A stretch of 64,000 nt of DNA from Streptomyces sp. CB01249 (lineage in GTDB: Bacteria > Actinomycetota > Actinomycetes > Streptomycetales > Streptomycetaceae), in NCBI RefSeq assembly GCF_001905735.1, contig NZ_LISW01000005.1:27969-91968 (forward strand). The letters run 5' to 3'. The translations under genes were made by a program, and so were the position numbers. The stretch's first letter is position 1. Each line of letters starts with the position of its first letter. The notes beneath the pieces are model-generated. The model saw only the letters and a list, made by a program, of their open reading frames with translations, searched no databases and had not been told where the DNA came from. This document shows, piece after piece, positions 1 to 8,498 of this stretch.

Positions 1-10
1 ACGCCGCGCC

Positions 11-190
11 CTACCCGACCCCGATCCGCCGGACACGCCCTAGCCCGCACAGCAACATGATTCGCCGACCGCCGTCTTCCGCCTGGTGTAGAGCATCTTC
101 CTCTGCCTCTCGTCGGGTGGCCCTGATCGGGCCCGCGACGTCATGATGACCCAGCCATTTCGCCACCGCGACCACATTTACGACGTACCC
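11..190 (-). pseudogene. Possible C-terminal remnant of a tyrosine recombinase
   Basis: Directly after the ankyrin gene stop, the minus strand stays open to position 11 and encodes a segment with VVAVAKWLGHHD. This resembles the box around the second catalytic His of phage-type integrases, which often read VAKWLGH followed by a helix and the active Tyr. No Tyr box or upstream catalytic domain is present, so at most this is a decayed tail. The resemblance is a short motif judged by eye and could be chance in GC-rich DNA. I see nothing else in positions 1 to 192. Confidence 0.2.
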
Positions 191-192
191 GT

Positions 193-585
193 TCAGCGGG
201 CGCCGAAGAGTTCCAGCAGGTCGTCCTTGCCGAACATGCGTGCGGTGTCGACCGCAGAGGGGGTTCCGGCGGCCGGATCGGCGCCCGCGTCGAGGAGGGC
301 GCGGATCACCGCCTCCTCGCCCTTGAAGACGGCTCCGGCGAGGGGGGTCTGGCCCCGGTCGTTGGCCCGGCCCGGGTCGGCGCCGCGGGCGGCGAGGGCG
401 GTGACCGCGGCGGCGTGGCCGTGGTAGGCGGCGAGCATCAGCAGCGAGTCGCCCCGGTCGTTGGTGAGGTTGGCGGGCACTCCGGCGTCCACGTAGGCGG
501 CGAGGGCGTCGGCGTCGCCGGCGCGTGCCAGGTCGAACACCTTGGAGGCCAGCTCCACGACCTCGGGATCGGGGACGTCGCTCAT
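193..585 (-). CDS. Small ankyrin-repeat protein
   Basis: This 130-residue protein is almost entirely ankyrin repeats. Two full repeats can be read (RGDSLLMLAAYHGHAAAV and RGQTPLAGAVFKGEEAVI, each ending in a GADP turn) with partial caps on both sides. There is no signal peptide or membrane segment, so it is probably a cytoplasmic protein-binding module. The ATG at 585 was chosen because GGAAGG lies just upstream; the frame stays open to 690 but that extension is Pro/Arg-rich and looks non-coding. The partner is unknown. It is transcribed divergently from smeA. Confidence 0.8.
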   Translation of the reverse strand: MSDVPDPEVVELASKVFDLARAGDADALAAYVDAGVPANLTNDRGDSLLMLAAYHGHAAAVTALAARGADPGRANDRGQTPLAGAVFKGEEAVIRALLDAGADPAAGTPSAVDTARMFGKDDLLELFGAR

Positions 586-720
586 CGGGGTACCGCCTTC
601 CTTGACCGTCCGGGCCGCCGTCGGCGGCCGGCCCGTGCACGGCGGGGGCCGTGCGAGTGAACCGACAGGGTACTGCCCGGGCGGGTTCATGATCAGGCCC
701 GGGCTTCCCCTCCGCCGATC

Positions 721-790
721 GGGTGGATAATCACCCTTTTCACCCGATTACGCCTTTTATCTTACGGATACTTGGGGTGAGCCTGGAAGG
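721..790 (+). promoter_or_regulatory. AT-rich upstream region of smeA
   Basis: The interval between the ankyrin gene and smeA holds an AT-rich patch (tttcacccgattacgccttt, then ttatcttacggatacttgg) that contrasts with the surrounding DNA. In S. coelicolor smeA-sffA is expressed from a sporulation-specific promoter that depends on whi genes. I cannot assign exact -10 and -35 boxes, so the placement is approximate. Confidence 0.35.
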
Positions 791-828
791 ACTCATGGTG
801 ACCGTCCCCTCCAACCAGGAGAACACTC

Positions 829-1023
829 ATGATCCTTTCCATGTCCGGCGTCGTCATCCTCGGCATCATCGTCTTCCTGTTCTTCAGGAAGGACGGCCTC
901 AAGGCGTCGCACGCCCTCGTCACCGCCCTGTTCGGCTTCTACCTGGCCGGGACCGCCATCGCACCGAGCATCACCGCGGGCGGAGCGAGCCTGGCCGGAC
1001 TCCTGGGCGGGATCAAGTTCTGA
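829..1023 (+). CDS. smeA: SmeA, small sporulation membrane protein
   Basis: This 64-residue protein has two hydrophobic segments (about residues 5-18 and 32-50) around a short charged loop FFRKDGLK, so it should be an inner-membrane hairpin. Size, sequence type and the downstream FtsK-like gene match SmeA of S. coelicolor. There it localises to sporulation septa and targets the SpoIIIE/FtsK-like protein SffA. AGGAG at 817-821 fixes the ATG. sffA follows after 37 bp and is very probably in the same operon. Identification rests on recalled family knowledge and context. Confidence 0.85.
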   Translation: MILSMSGVVILGIIVFLFFRKDGLKASHALVTALFGFYLAGTAIAPSITAGGASLAGLLGGIKF

Positions 1024-1060
1024 CCCTCCGCCTCCGCACCGACCCCTTCAGGAGACAGAC

Positions 1061-2650
1061 GTGGCCAGGCGACCACTCCCCCGCATTCTGAGCAGCGGCA
1101 GCGCTTCGATCACTCGCAGTCGAGAGTTCGCGCGCACGGCCGCCGACAGCGCCACCGATGTGCTCCATCCGCTGATCACGCTGACGCGCGGTCTGCGGCT
1201 GCTGGCCGGCGCAGGACGGCAGAAGTGGGCCGCGACGCCCAAGGACCGGCGTGGCCCCACGCTGTTCCTCGTCGCGGCCTGCGTACTCGTGGTCGCGCTC
1301 ATCCCGTACGGGCCGGTGCTGGCCCTCGTCACGGTGATGGGCGCAGCCGCATGGATGGGGCGCGACCGCACTCCCGTCAGGACCGGCCCCGACGAGGCGG
1401 AGACCGCCCGTCTGCGGTCCCTGTACGAAGCCCTCGTGCCGTATTTCTCGACGGCCGAGGACCCCGAGCCGCTGTTCAGCCACGGCGGCGAGTGGGACAA
1501 GGTCTTCAGCGGTTACGCGTTCGACGGCGACGGCCGCGTCTCGCGCCTCCAGGTCGCGTATCCCGCGTACTTCACCGACAGCGAGCCCGAGTCCCGGGCC
1601 CGGATCGAACAGCTGCTGCACGCCAAGTCGGGCCGGGGCCGGGAGTACCGGTTCAGCTGGGACGAGGAGGGCAACCGGCTGGTGATGAGCGTCCTGGACG
1701 CCCTGCCGACCTCGCTCACCGCCCAGCGCTTCGTCACCGCCCCCGGCGAGACCGTCCTCGGCTTCACGGACGAGGACGCCGTGCCGCGCACCCTCCCGGT
1801 GAGCGACAACGCCGGCACCCGGGACGCGCCCGGCGTCGTCTGGCGCACCGGCCCCCGCTCCACCGAACCGCACCTGCTCGTCGCCGGGCAGCCCGGCAGC
1901 GGCACCACCACCCTGCTGCGGTCCATCGCCCTCCAGGCGCTCCAGCAGGGCGACATCCTCGTCGTGGAGGGCAGCGGCACCGGCGAATACGCCTGCTTCA
2001 CCGGGCGCGAAGGCGTCCTGGCCGTCGAGTGCGGGCCCGCCGGCGCGCTCTCCACGCTGGAGTGGGCGGCCAACGAGACGGAGCGCCGGCTGATCGAGGC
2101 GAACCGCGCCCGGCAGGCCGGGGACCCGGTCCCCGAGGAGCTGACGCGGCCGCTCTGGATCCTGCTGGACCGGCCGAGCGCGCTCGCCCGCCCGTCCGGC
2201 GACGGCACGCCCGACGCGCAGGAACTGCTCCAGATCCCGCTGCGGCACGGCCGGGCCGCCCATGTCGTCGTGGTCCTCGCCGAGGCGTTCGACCACCTCG
2301 ACGGCCTCGGCGAGACCGTCCGCACGCACACCAGGGCCCGGGTGGTGCTCGGCGAGTGCACCGCCGCGCAGGTCGAGTCGGTGCTCGGCACCGGACCGCA
2401 CACCACCCCGCCGCCGGACGCCCCGGCCGGCCGCGGCTACGCCCGGTTCGGCGCCGGTCCTGTGCTGCGCATCCAGGTCCCGGCCACGCCCGACCCGTAC
2501 GACGACGCCACGAGCGAGGCGCAGCGCGCGGCGGTGCTGAGCCTGCTGCCGGAGCGGCGCACGGCGGTCGAGGCGGGGGCGCCGGAACCGGCACCGGCCG
2601 AGGCCGTGGAGACGCCGGTCGCGCTGGAGTCCGTGACCGTCGGCGACTGA
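1061..2650 (+). CDS. sffA: SffA, SpoIIIE/FtsK-like septal protein with altered Walker A
   Basis: This 529-residue protein has an N-terminal region with one or two membrane segments (about residues 65-100) and a C-terminal FtsK-like P-loop domain. It is the expected partner of SmeA, working at sporulation septa in chromosome segregation. The P-loop reads GQPGSGTTT at residues 276-284, so the usual Lys of GxxxxGK[ST] is Thr282. The segment that should be Walker B (LWILLDRPSA) is also weak. The GTG start has AGGAGA just upstream. The C-terminus is Pro/Glu/Ala-rich. ATP hydrolysis is therefore doubtful from sequence alone. Confidence 0.85.
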   Translation: MARRPLPRILSSGSASITRSREFARTAADSATDVLHPLITLTRGLRLLAGAGRQKWAATPKDRRGPTLFLVAACVLVVALIPYGPVLALVTVMGAAAWMGRDRTPVRTGPDEAETARLRSLYEALVPYFSTAEDPEPLFSHGGEWDKVFSGYAFDGDGRVSRLQVAYPAYFTDSEPESRARIEQLLHAKSGRGREYRFSWDEEGNRLVMSVLDALPTSLTAQRFVTAPGETVLGFTDEDAVPRTLPVSDNAGTRDAPGVVWRTGPRSTEPHLLVAGQPGSGTTTLLRSIALQALQQGDILVVEGSGTGEYACFTGREGVLAVECGPAGALSTLEWAANETERRLIEANRARQAGDPVPEELTRPLWILLDRPSALARPSGDGTPDAQELLQIPLRHGRAAHVVVVLAEAFDHLDGLGETVRTHTRARVVLGECTAAQVESVLGTGPHTTPPPDAPAGRGYARFGAGPVLRIQVPATPDPYDDATSEAQRAAVLSLLPERRTAVEAGAPEPAPAEAVETPVALESVTVGD

Positions 2651-2663
2651 ACGCGTGACGGCG

Positions 2664-2702
2664 ACGGAGGAGGGCCCGGCAGCGTGCCGGGCCCTCCTCC
2701 GT
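2664..2702. terminator. Bidirectional terminator between sffA and the MocR gene
   Basis: Two perfect 18-bp arms (2664-2681 and 2685-2702) flank a 3-nt loop between convergent genes. The second arm ends one base before the MocR stop codon. It has no T-tract, as is usual in Streptomyces. Confidence 0.8.
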
Positions 2703-4202
2703 TCACGCCACGAACGTGCGCGGTGCCTCCACGCCCGCCCCGCCGCCCGCGCCGACGAGCCGGGCCGCCTGGGCGAGACGCTGGGCCGCCTCGTCCGCGA
2801 CCGGGCCGCCGACCGTGAACGGCAGCCGTACGTAGCCCTCGAAGGCGCCGTCGACCCCGAACCGAGGGCCGGACGGCACCCGCACCCCGACGCCTTCCCC
2901 GGCGACCGCGAGCCGGGAGCCGGAGAGGCCGCCGGTGCGCACCCAGAGCGTGAGCCCGCCGGCGGGCACGGAGAACTCCCACTCCGGCAGCTCCCGGCGC
3001 ACGGCCGCGACGAGCGCGTCCCGGTTCTCCCGGGCCTGTTCCCGGCGCAGCCGCACGGCCTCCTGCCAGCCGCCGGTGCGCATCAGCCAGTTCACCGCGA
3101 GCTGTTCGAGGACGGGGGTGCCCATGTCGGCGTACGCGCGGGCGGCGACCAGGCTGCGGATCACGTCGGGCGCGGCCCGTACCCAGCCGATCCGCATGCC
3201 CGCCCAGAACGCCTTGCTGGCCGAGCCCACGGTCAGGACCGTGCTGCCCGCCGGGTCGAACGCGCAGACCGGGCGCGGCATCGCCACGTCCTCGTCGAGG
3301 TGCAGCTCCCGCATCGTCTCGTCCACGACGAGCACCGTGCCGGCCGAGCGGGCGGCGTCCACGAGTGCCCGGCGGCGCTCCTCGTCGGCCAGCGCCCCGG
3401 TCGGGTTGTGGAAGTCGGCGACGACGTAGCCGAGCCGGGGCGCCGCGTCGCGCAGGACCTGGCGCCACCGGTTCAGGTCCCAGCCGCCGAGCCCCTCCTC
3501 CATCGCGACGGGGACCAGTCGGGCGCCCGCCTCGCGCATCAGCTGGAGGATGTTGGCGTAGCTCGGGGACTCCACCGCGATGCGTTCGCCGCGTCCGGCG
3601 AAGAGGTGGCAGATGGCGTCGATGGCGCCCATCGCGCCGGTGGTGACCATGATCTGCTCGGGCATGGTCGGGATGCCGTCGGCGGTGTAGCGGTCGGCGA
3701 TCATCTGGCGCAGGGCGGGCAGCCCGGCGGGGTAGTCGCCGTGGGTGTGGGCGTACGGGGGCAGCTCCTCCAGGGCGCCCTGGACGGCCCGGGTCAGCCA
3801 GGGCTCGGGTGCCGGCAGCGAGGCGCAGCCCAGGTCGATCATGGAGCCCAGGGCCTCGGGCGGCAGGGGTTCCAGGCCGCGGGCGGGCAGTGGGTTGCCC
3901 GCCGGGACCGCCGTCCAGCTGCCCGCGCCACGCCGGGACTCCAGGAAGCCCTCGGCCCGCAGCGCCTCGTAGGCGGCGGCGACGGTGGTGCGGCTGACGG
4001 CGAGGGCGAGGGCGAGCTCGCGTTCGGCGGGGAGGCGGGCGGCGACCGCGACCCGGCCCTCCAGGACGAGCAGCCGGATGCCGTCGGCGAGGGCGCGGTA
4101 GGCGGGCGGGCGGCGGCTGCCGGGTCCGGCCGGCCGCTGCTGCTGGGCCTGGAGCTGCCGGGCCAGCTGGGCCGCGCCGACCGCCGAAGTCCACTGCGCC
4201 AT
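2703..4202 (-). CDS. MocR/PdxR-type GntR regulator with aminotransferase-like domain
   Basis: This 499-residue protein has an N-terminal GntR winged helix (about residues 30-100, with LAVSRTTVAAAYEALRAEG) fused to a class I aminotransferase fold. The PLP-lysine region is readable as VGSASKAFWAGMRIGW, and the pocket motif VADFHNPTG is present. MocR proteins use PLP as a sensor and usually do not catalyse transamination. The gene is divergent from a YczE-type membrane protein, the arrangement described for the YczR subgroup, so regulation of that neighbour is the natural inference. The ATG at 4202 begins MAQWTS. Confidence 0.85.
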   Translation of the reverse strand: MAQWTSAVGAAQLARQLQAQQQRPAGPGSRRPPAYRALADGIRLLVLEGRVAVAARLPAERELALALAVSRTTVAAAYEALRAEGFLESRRGAGSWTAVPAGNPLPARGLEPLPPEALGSMIDLGCASLPAPEPWLTRAVQGALEELPPYAHTHGDYPAGLPALRQMIADRYTADGIPTMPEQIMVTTGAMGAIDAICHLFAGRGERIAVESPSYANILQLMREAGARLVPVAMEEGLGGWDLNRWRQVLRDAAPRLGYVVADFHNPTGALADEERRRALVDAARSAGTVLVVDETMRELHLDEDVAMPRPVCAFDPAGSTVLTVGSASKAFWAGMRIGWVRAAPDVIRSLVAARAYADMGTPVLEQLAVNWLMRTGGWQEAVRLRREQARENRDALVAAVRRELPEWEFSVPAGGLTLWVRTGGLSGSRLAVAGEGVGVRVPSGPRFGVDGAFEGYVRLPFTVGGPVADEAAQRLAQAARLVGAGGGAGVEAPRTFVA

Positions 4203-4223
4203 GAGAATCAGTCCACCTTCCTC

Positions 4224-4250
4224 GGATTGGCCATGGTTGGCGGCCAATCC
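4224..4250. promoter_or_regulatory. Inverted repeat, likely MocR operator
   Basis: GGATTGGCC (4224-4232) and GGCCAATCC (4242-4250) are perfect 9-bp inverted arms, with TTGG repeated between them, in the intergenic region shared by the divergent MocR gene and yczE-like gene. Position and symmetry suggest an operator; binding is inferred. Confidence 0.5.
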
Positions 4251-4304
4251 CCTGCCACAGAGTGACACGGAGCGGTCCAACACCACCACACCAGGGGGCA
4301 CTCC

Positions 4305-4967
4305 TTGTCCAACACCCTCGTCCCGCAGGGGGCGCACCTCACCCGTCGGCTGGTCCAGCTGTACGCGGGGCTCGCGCTGTACGGGGCGAGCTCGGCCCTC
4401 CTGGTCGTCGCCGGTCTCGGCCTGGAGCCGTGGGGCGTGCTGCACCAGGGCCTCGCCGAGCGCACCGGGATCAGCATCGGGGTGGTCTCGATCATCATCG
4501 GGGCGATCGTGCTGCTGCTGTGGATCCCGCTGCGGCAGCGGCCGGGTCTGGGCACGGTGTCCAACGTGTTCGCCGTGGGGATCGCGATGGACGGCACGCT
4601 CGCCCTGGTCCCCGAGGTGCACGGCCTGGTGGCACGGGCCGGGGTGATGGCGGCGGGGATCGTGCTGAACGGTGTGGCGACGGGGCTGTACATCAGCGCC
4701 CGGTTCGGCCCCGGCCCCCGGGACGGCCTGATGACCGGGCTGCACCGGCGGACCGGCCGGTCGATCCGGCTGGTCCGCACCGCGATCGAGATCGCCGTCG
4801 TGGTCACCGGATTCCTGCTCGGCGGGTCCCTCGGCGTCGGCACGGTCCTGTACGCCCTGGCCATCGGCCCGCTCGCCCAGGTCTTCCTGCGGGTCTTCGC
4901 GATCCCCGGGGAAAGCGCCCCCTCGGCCGGGACGTCCGCGCCCCGGCGGTCCATACTGCGGCGGTGA
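4305..4967 (+). CDS. YczE/YyaS/YitT-family membrane protein
   Basis: This 220-residue integral membrane protein has five or six hydrophobic segments and the family look of YczE (LYAGLALYGASSALLV, then GLEPWGVLHQGLAERTG). The molecular function of the family is not settled; a transport role is commonly assumed. Translation starts at TTG 4305 with AGGGGG at 4293-4298. It is divergent from the MocR regulator, and its stop overlaps the GTG start of the downstream phosphodiesterase (GTGA), which indicates translational coupling. Confidence 0.8.
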   Translation: MSNTLVPQGAHLTRRLVQLYAGLALYGASSALLVVAGLGLEPWGVLHQGLAERTGISIGVVSIIIGAIVLLLWIPLRQRPGLGTVSNVFAVGIAMDGTLALVPEVHGLVARAGVMAAGIVLNGVATGLYISARFGPGPRDGLMTGLHRRTGRSIRLVRTAIEIAVVVTGFLLGGSLGVGTVLYALAIGPLAQVFLRVFAIPGESAPSAGTSAPRRSILRR

Positions 4968-5728
4968 CCTCCGAACGCCACCCCTATCTGGACCACCCCG
5001 TGCCGCTCGCGTTCGCCCACCGGGGCGGGGCCGCGGACGGCATCGAGAACACGGCCGCCGCCTTCCGCCGGGCCGCCGACGCCGGGTACCGCTACTTCGA
5101 GACCGATGTGCACGCGTCGGCGGACGGCCGACTCGTCGCCTTCCACGACGCCACGCTGGACCGGGTGACGGACGCCCGGGGCCGCCTGGCGGAGCTGCCG
5201 TGGAGCGAGATAGGCCGGGCCCGGGTCGCCGGGCGCGAGCCGCTGCCGCTGTTCGAGGAGCTGCTGGAGACCTTCCCCGAGGCCCGGTGGAACGTGGACG
5301 TGAAGGCGGAGGCCGCCCTCCTGCCGCTCCTGGAGCTGATCCGCGCGGCGGACGCCTGGGACCGGGTGTGCGTCGGCTCGTTCTCCGAGGCCCGGGTGGC
5401 CAGGGCGCACCGGCTGGGCGGCCCGCGCCTGGCCACCTCGTACGGCGTGCGCGGGGTGCTCGGCCTGCGGCTGCGCTCGTACGGCATCCCGGCCGCGCTG
5501 CGCGCCGGAGCGGTGTGCGCGCAGGTGCCGGAGAGCCAGAACGGCATCCGGGTGGTCGACCGCCGCTTCGTGCGCGAGGCCCATGCGCGCGGGCTCCAGG
5601 TGCATGTGTGGACGGTGAACGAACCGGAGCGGATGGCCGCTCTCCTGGACCTGGGGGTGGATGGCATCATGACCGATCACATCGAGACGCTGCGCACGGT
5701 GCTGAGCGAGCGGGGGGCCTGGGCCTGA
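4964..5728 (+). CDS. Glycerophosphodiester phosphodiesterase
   Basis: This 254-residue enzyme of the GDPD family (TIM barrel) hydrolyses glycerophosphodiesters to glycerol 3-phosphate and an alcohol. The N-terminal signature FAHRGG, ENTAAAF, then ETDVHASADG supplies catalytic His and metal-binding Glu/Asp residues. Later motifs include FHDATLDRVT, VDVKAE and the C-terminal VWTVNEPERM. There is no signal peptide, so it is probably cytoplasmic. The GTG start at 4964 overlaps the preceding stop. It shares an operon with the yczE-like gene. Confidence 0.9.
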   Translation: MTSERHPYLDHPVPLAFAHRGGAADGIENTAAAFRRAADAGYRYFETDVHASADGRLVAFHDATLDRVTDARGRLAELPWSEIGRARVAGREPLPLFEELLETFPEARWNVDVKAEAALLPLLELIRAADAWDRVCVGSFSEARVARAHRLGGPRLATSYGVRGVLGLRLRSYGIPAALRAGAVCAQVPESQNGIRVVDRRFVREAHARGLQVHVWTVNEPERMAALLDLGVDGIMTDHIETLRTVLSERGAWA

Positions 5729-5779
5729 CCCGCCGCCGCCCGGGTGGGTGTCTTCACGGGGAGATTTCCAGGGGGCGCC

Positions 5780-7147
5780 ATGACGGCCGACACCGCAGAC
5801 ACCACCGGGCCGGCCGAGGGCGCGACCGGCCCGGACGCGCGGCGCCGGGAACAGCGCGGCTGGTACTTCTACGACTTCGCCTGCTCCGTCTACTCCACGA
5901 GCGTCGTCACGGTCTTCCTCGGCCCGTATCTGACCTCGGTCGCCAAGTCCGCCGCGGACCCGGACGGCTTCGTCCACCCGCTCGGCATCCCGGTGCGCGC
6001 CGGATCGCTGTTCGCGTACGCGGTGTCGGCCTCGCTCGTCCTGGCGATCGTCCTGATGCCCGTGGTGGGCGCGGCGGCCGACCGTACGGGCCGCAAGAAG
6101 CCGCTCCTCGCGGTGACGGCCTACACCGGGGCCGCGGCGACGACCGCCATGTTCTTCCTGGACGGGGACCGCTATCTGCTCGGCGCCTTCCTGCTCATCG
6201 TGGCGAACGCCGCGACGGCGGTGGCGATGATGGTCTACAACTCCTACCTGCCGCAGATCGCGGAGCCGGAGGAGCGCGACGACGTCTCCTCGCGGGGGTG
6301 GGCGTTCGGCTACACCTCCGGGGCGCTCGTCCTCGTACTGAATCTGATCCTGTACTCGGGCCACGACTCCTTCGGCCTCTCCGAGTCCCAGGCGGTGCGG
6401 ATCTGCCTGGCGTCGGCGGGCCTGTGGTGGGGCGTCTTCACCGTCATCCCGCTGCGCCGGCTGCGCGACCGGCGGGTGGCGCCGGGCGGCCGGGGCGCGG
6501 CGACGGGCTCGGGCTGGCGGCAGCTGCGGGCCACGCTGGCGGACATGCGGCGCCATCCGCTGACCCTGTCCTTCCTGCTCGCCTACCTGGTCTACAACGA
6601 CGGCGTGCAGACCGTGATCTCGCAGGCGTCGGTGTACGGCTCCGAGGAGCTGGGCCTCGGCCAGTCGACGCTGATCACGGCGGTGCTGCTGGTGCAGGTG
6701 CTCGCGGTGGCCGGGGCACTGGCGATGGGCCGGATGGCCCGGGTGTACGGCGCGAAGCGCACGATCCTGGGTTCGCTGGTGGTGTGGACGCTGATCCTGG
6801 TCGCCGGATACTTCCTGCCCGCCGGGTCGCCCGTCTTCTTCTACGTGCTGGCGGCGGCGATCGGCCTGGTGCTGGGCGGCAGCCAGGCACTGTCCCGGTC
6901 GCTGTTCTCGCATCTGGTGCCGCGCGGCAAGGAGGCCGAGTACTTCTCGGCGTACGAGATGAGCGACCGCGGCCTGAGCTGGCTGGGGCCCCTGGTCTTC
7001 GGTCTCGCCTACCAGCTGACCGGCAGCTACCGGGACGCGATCATCTCGCTGGTGGTCTTCTTCGTCGTGGGTTCGGTACTGCTCGCGCGGGTCCCGCTCA
7101 GGCAGGCGGTGGCGGCGGCGGGAAACCCCGTGCCGGAGCGGATTTAG
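5780..7147 (+). CDS. MFS transporter, UMF1 (Atg22-like) family
   Basis: This 455-residue protein has about 12 membrane segments. The family signature follows the N-terminus (GWYFYDFACSVYSTSVVTVF), as do the segments AAADRTGRKKP and YNSYLPQIA. UMF1-type carriers are usually annotated as exporters of unknown substrate. The ATG at 5780 has AGGGGG 5 nt upstream and was preferred over in-frame 5744. The gene lies 51 bp after the phosphodiesterase and could be co-transcribed with it. Substrate cannot be inferred. Confidence 0.8.
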   Translation: MTADTADTTGPAEGATGPDARRREQRGWYFYDFACSVYSTSVVTVFLGPYLTSVAKSAADPDGFVHPLGIPVRAGSLFAYAVSASLVLAIVLMPVVGAAADRTGRKKPLLAVTAYTGAAATTAMFFLDGDRYLLGAFLLIVANAATAVAMMVYNSYLPQIAEPEERDDVSSRGWAFGYTSGALVLVLNLILYSGHDSFGLSESQAVRICLASAGLWWGVFTVIPLRRLRDRRVAPGGRGAATGSGWRQLRATLADMRRHPLTLSFLLAYLVYNDGVQTVISQASVYGSEELGLGQSTLITAVLLVQVLAVAGALAMGRMARVYGAKRTILGSLVVWTLILVAGYFLPAGSPVFFYVLAAAIGLVLGGSQALSRSLFSHLVPRGKEAEYFSAYEMSDRGLSWLGPLVFGLAYQLTGSYRDAIISLVVFFVVGSVLLARVPLRQAVAAAGNPVPERI

Positions 7148-7333
7148 ACGTTGAAGTAAAAGGCCGGTAGTGTACGCCTTTGGCCTGCCCCGGGTGACCG
7201 TTACGGCGAGTGGAACTTCGCGAACCGTTGGGTGACAACTTCCGTCAAAGGTGACAAACCGGGTATGGGCGGGTACTTGAACCCTGGGAAACCTGAAAAT
7301 CAGCGGTTCGACGGGCGACGCATGACCGGCAAC

Positions 7334-7360
7334 GGGAATCTTTGCCGCCGACCGGACGTT
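7334..7360 (+). promoter_or_regulatory. SigR-type promoter of rbpA
   Basis: GGGAAT (7334-7339) and GTT (7358-7360) are separated by exactly 18 nt, matching the Streptomyces SigR consensus GGGAAT-N18-GTT, about 60 bp upstream of rbpA. In S. coelicolor rbpA is a known member of the disulfide-stress SigR regulon. Confidence 0.85.
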
Positions 7361-7421
7361 GACCGATTGACGACGACAGCGACACCTGTCCTGTGGGCGA
7401 CAAGCCCGGGAGGCACGATTC

Positions 7422-7796
7422 ATGAGTGAGCGAGCTCTCCGCGGCACGCGACTCGTGGTTACCAGCTACGAGACGGACCGCGGCATCGATCTGGCCCCGC
7501 GCCAGGCGGTGGAGTACGCATGCCAGAACGGACATCGATTCGAGATGCCGTTCTCGGTAGAGGCCGAAATTCCGCCGGAGTGGGAGTGCAAGGCGTGTGG
7601 CGCCCAGGCACTCCTGGTGGACGGGGATGGCCCCGAGGAGAAGAAGGGCAAGCCCGCGCGTACGCACTGGGACATGCTCATGGAGCGGCGCACGCGCGAG
7701 GAGCTGGAGGAGGTGCTGGCCGAACGGCTGGCCGTCCTGCGCTCCGGGGCGATGAACATTGCTGTGCACCCTCGGGACAGCAGGAAGTCTGCTTGA
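7422..7796 (+). CDS. rbpA: RNA polymerase-binding protein RbpA
   Basis: This 124-residue protein matches actinobacterial RbpA throughout. It has an N-terminal tail (MSERALRGTRLVVTSYETD), a core with a zinc-type cysteine pair (CKAC) and earlier C/H (CQNGHRF), a basic linker (EEKKGKPARTHWDML) and a sigma-interaction helix (RRTREELEEVLAERLAVLR). RbpA binds RNA polymerase and principal sigma factors, stabilises the open complex and affects basal rifampicin tolerance. It is monocistronic: a SigR promoter lies upstream and a strong terminator directly downstream. Confidence 0.97.
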   Translation: MSERALRGTRLVVTSYETDRGIDLAPRQAVEYACQNGHRFEMPFSVEAEIPPEWECKACGAQALLVDGDGPEEKKGKPARTHWDMLMERRTREELEEVLAERLAVLRSGAMNIAVHPRDSRKSA

Positions 7797-7802
7797 CCGA
7801 GC

Positions 7803-7851
7803 AAAAACCGCGGGCCCCGACACAGAATCTGTGTCGGGGCCCGCGGTTTTT
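7803..7851. terminator. Strong bidirectional terminator after rbpA and fxsA
   Basis: Perfect 24-bp arms (7803-7826 and 7828-7851) lie around A7827. They begin with five A and end with five T, giving a U-tract in both directions between convergent rbpA and fxsA. Confidence 0.95.
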
Positions 7852-7852
7852 G

Positions 7853-8443
7853 TCACGGCGTGAGCGGCGGGCGGGGGTCGTCGTTCGGGCCCGGGTGGTC
7901 GCGGGGCGGTTCGTCGCGGATGACCTCGCCCTGGACCACCTTGCCGTCCGGGCGGTGGATGCGGGCCTGCTGGAAGGCGTCCGAGAAGCCACCGGGAGCG
8001 GCCCTCCGCATGCGGCGGTCCAGCGAGCGTTCCGCGTAACGGCTGAGCGCCGTGCGCACCGGCGGGATCAGGAGCAGCAGCCCGGCCACGTCCGAGATCA
8101 GGCCGGGGATCATGATCAGCAGCCCGCCGAGCATCAGGAAGCCGTTGCCCCGGCCGCTCTCGGGGTCGACGGGCGAGGAGCCGTCCGCGCCCGGCTGCCC
8201 CGGCATCCGCTGAAGCGTCTCCGTGAGGTTGCGGAAGGCCCGGCGGCCCGCGCCCTTGATCACCGCGGCGCCGAGCACGATCCCGGCGGCCAGCAGGATC
8301 ACGACGGTCAGCCCGCCCGCGACATCGGCCACCAGGATCAGCAGCCAGATCTCCAGCACCGCCCAGGCGGCGACGGCGAGAGGTACGAAGGTCCGGGCGC
8401 GCGAGCGCCTGCGGGCGGTCGGGGGCGGTGTGCCGGTCGTCAT
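7853..8443 (-). CDS. fxsA: FxsA-family membrane protein
   Basis: This 196-residue protein has two N-terminal hydrophobic segments (FVPLAVAAWAVLEIWLLIL and LTVVILLAAGIVLGAAV), a further pair around MLGGLLIMIPGLISDVAGLL, then the family motif LLLIPPVRTAL. The tail is charged and Pro-rich. FxsA was named for suppressing F-exclusion of phage T7 in E. coli; its normal role is unclear. It is convergent with rbpA and shares its terminator. The ATG at 8443 has a G-rich ribosome site. Confidence 0.85.
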   Translation of the reverse strand: MTTGTPPPTARRRSRARTFVPLAVAAWAVLEIWLLILVADVAGGLTVVILLAAGIVLGAAVIKGAGRRAFRNLTETLQRMPGQPGADGSSPVDPESGRGNGFLMLGGLLIMIPGLISDVAGLLLLIPPVRTALSRYAERSLDRRMRRAAPGGFSDAFQQARIHRPDGKVVQGEVIRDEPPRDHPGPNDDPRPPLTP

Positions 8444-8498
8444 GCCCCCAGTGTGCCTGGCCGCGCGTCCGTACGCCGTAAGGGGGTGAGGGCGGACC

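Noticed and set aside
829..2650. Small membrane protein plus FtsK-like gene as the transfer module (Spd/TraB) of an integrative element
   Set aside because: Sequence type and order fit the chromosomal sporulation pair smeA-sffA, and no replication, excision or attachment functions are next to it.
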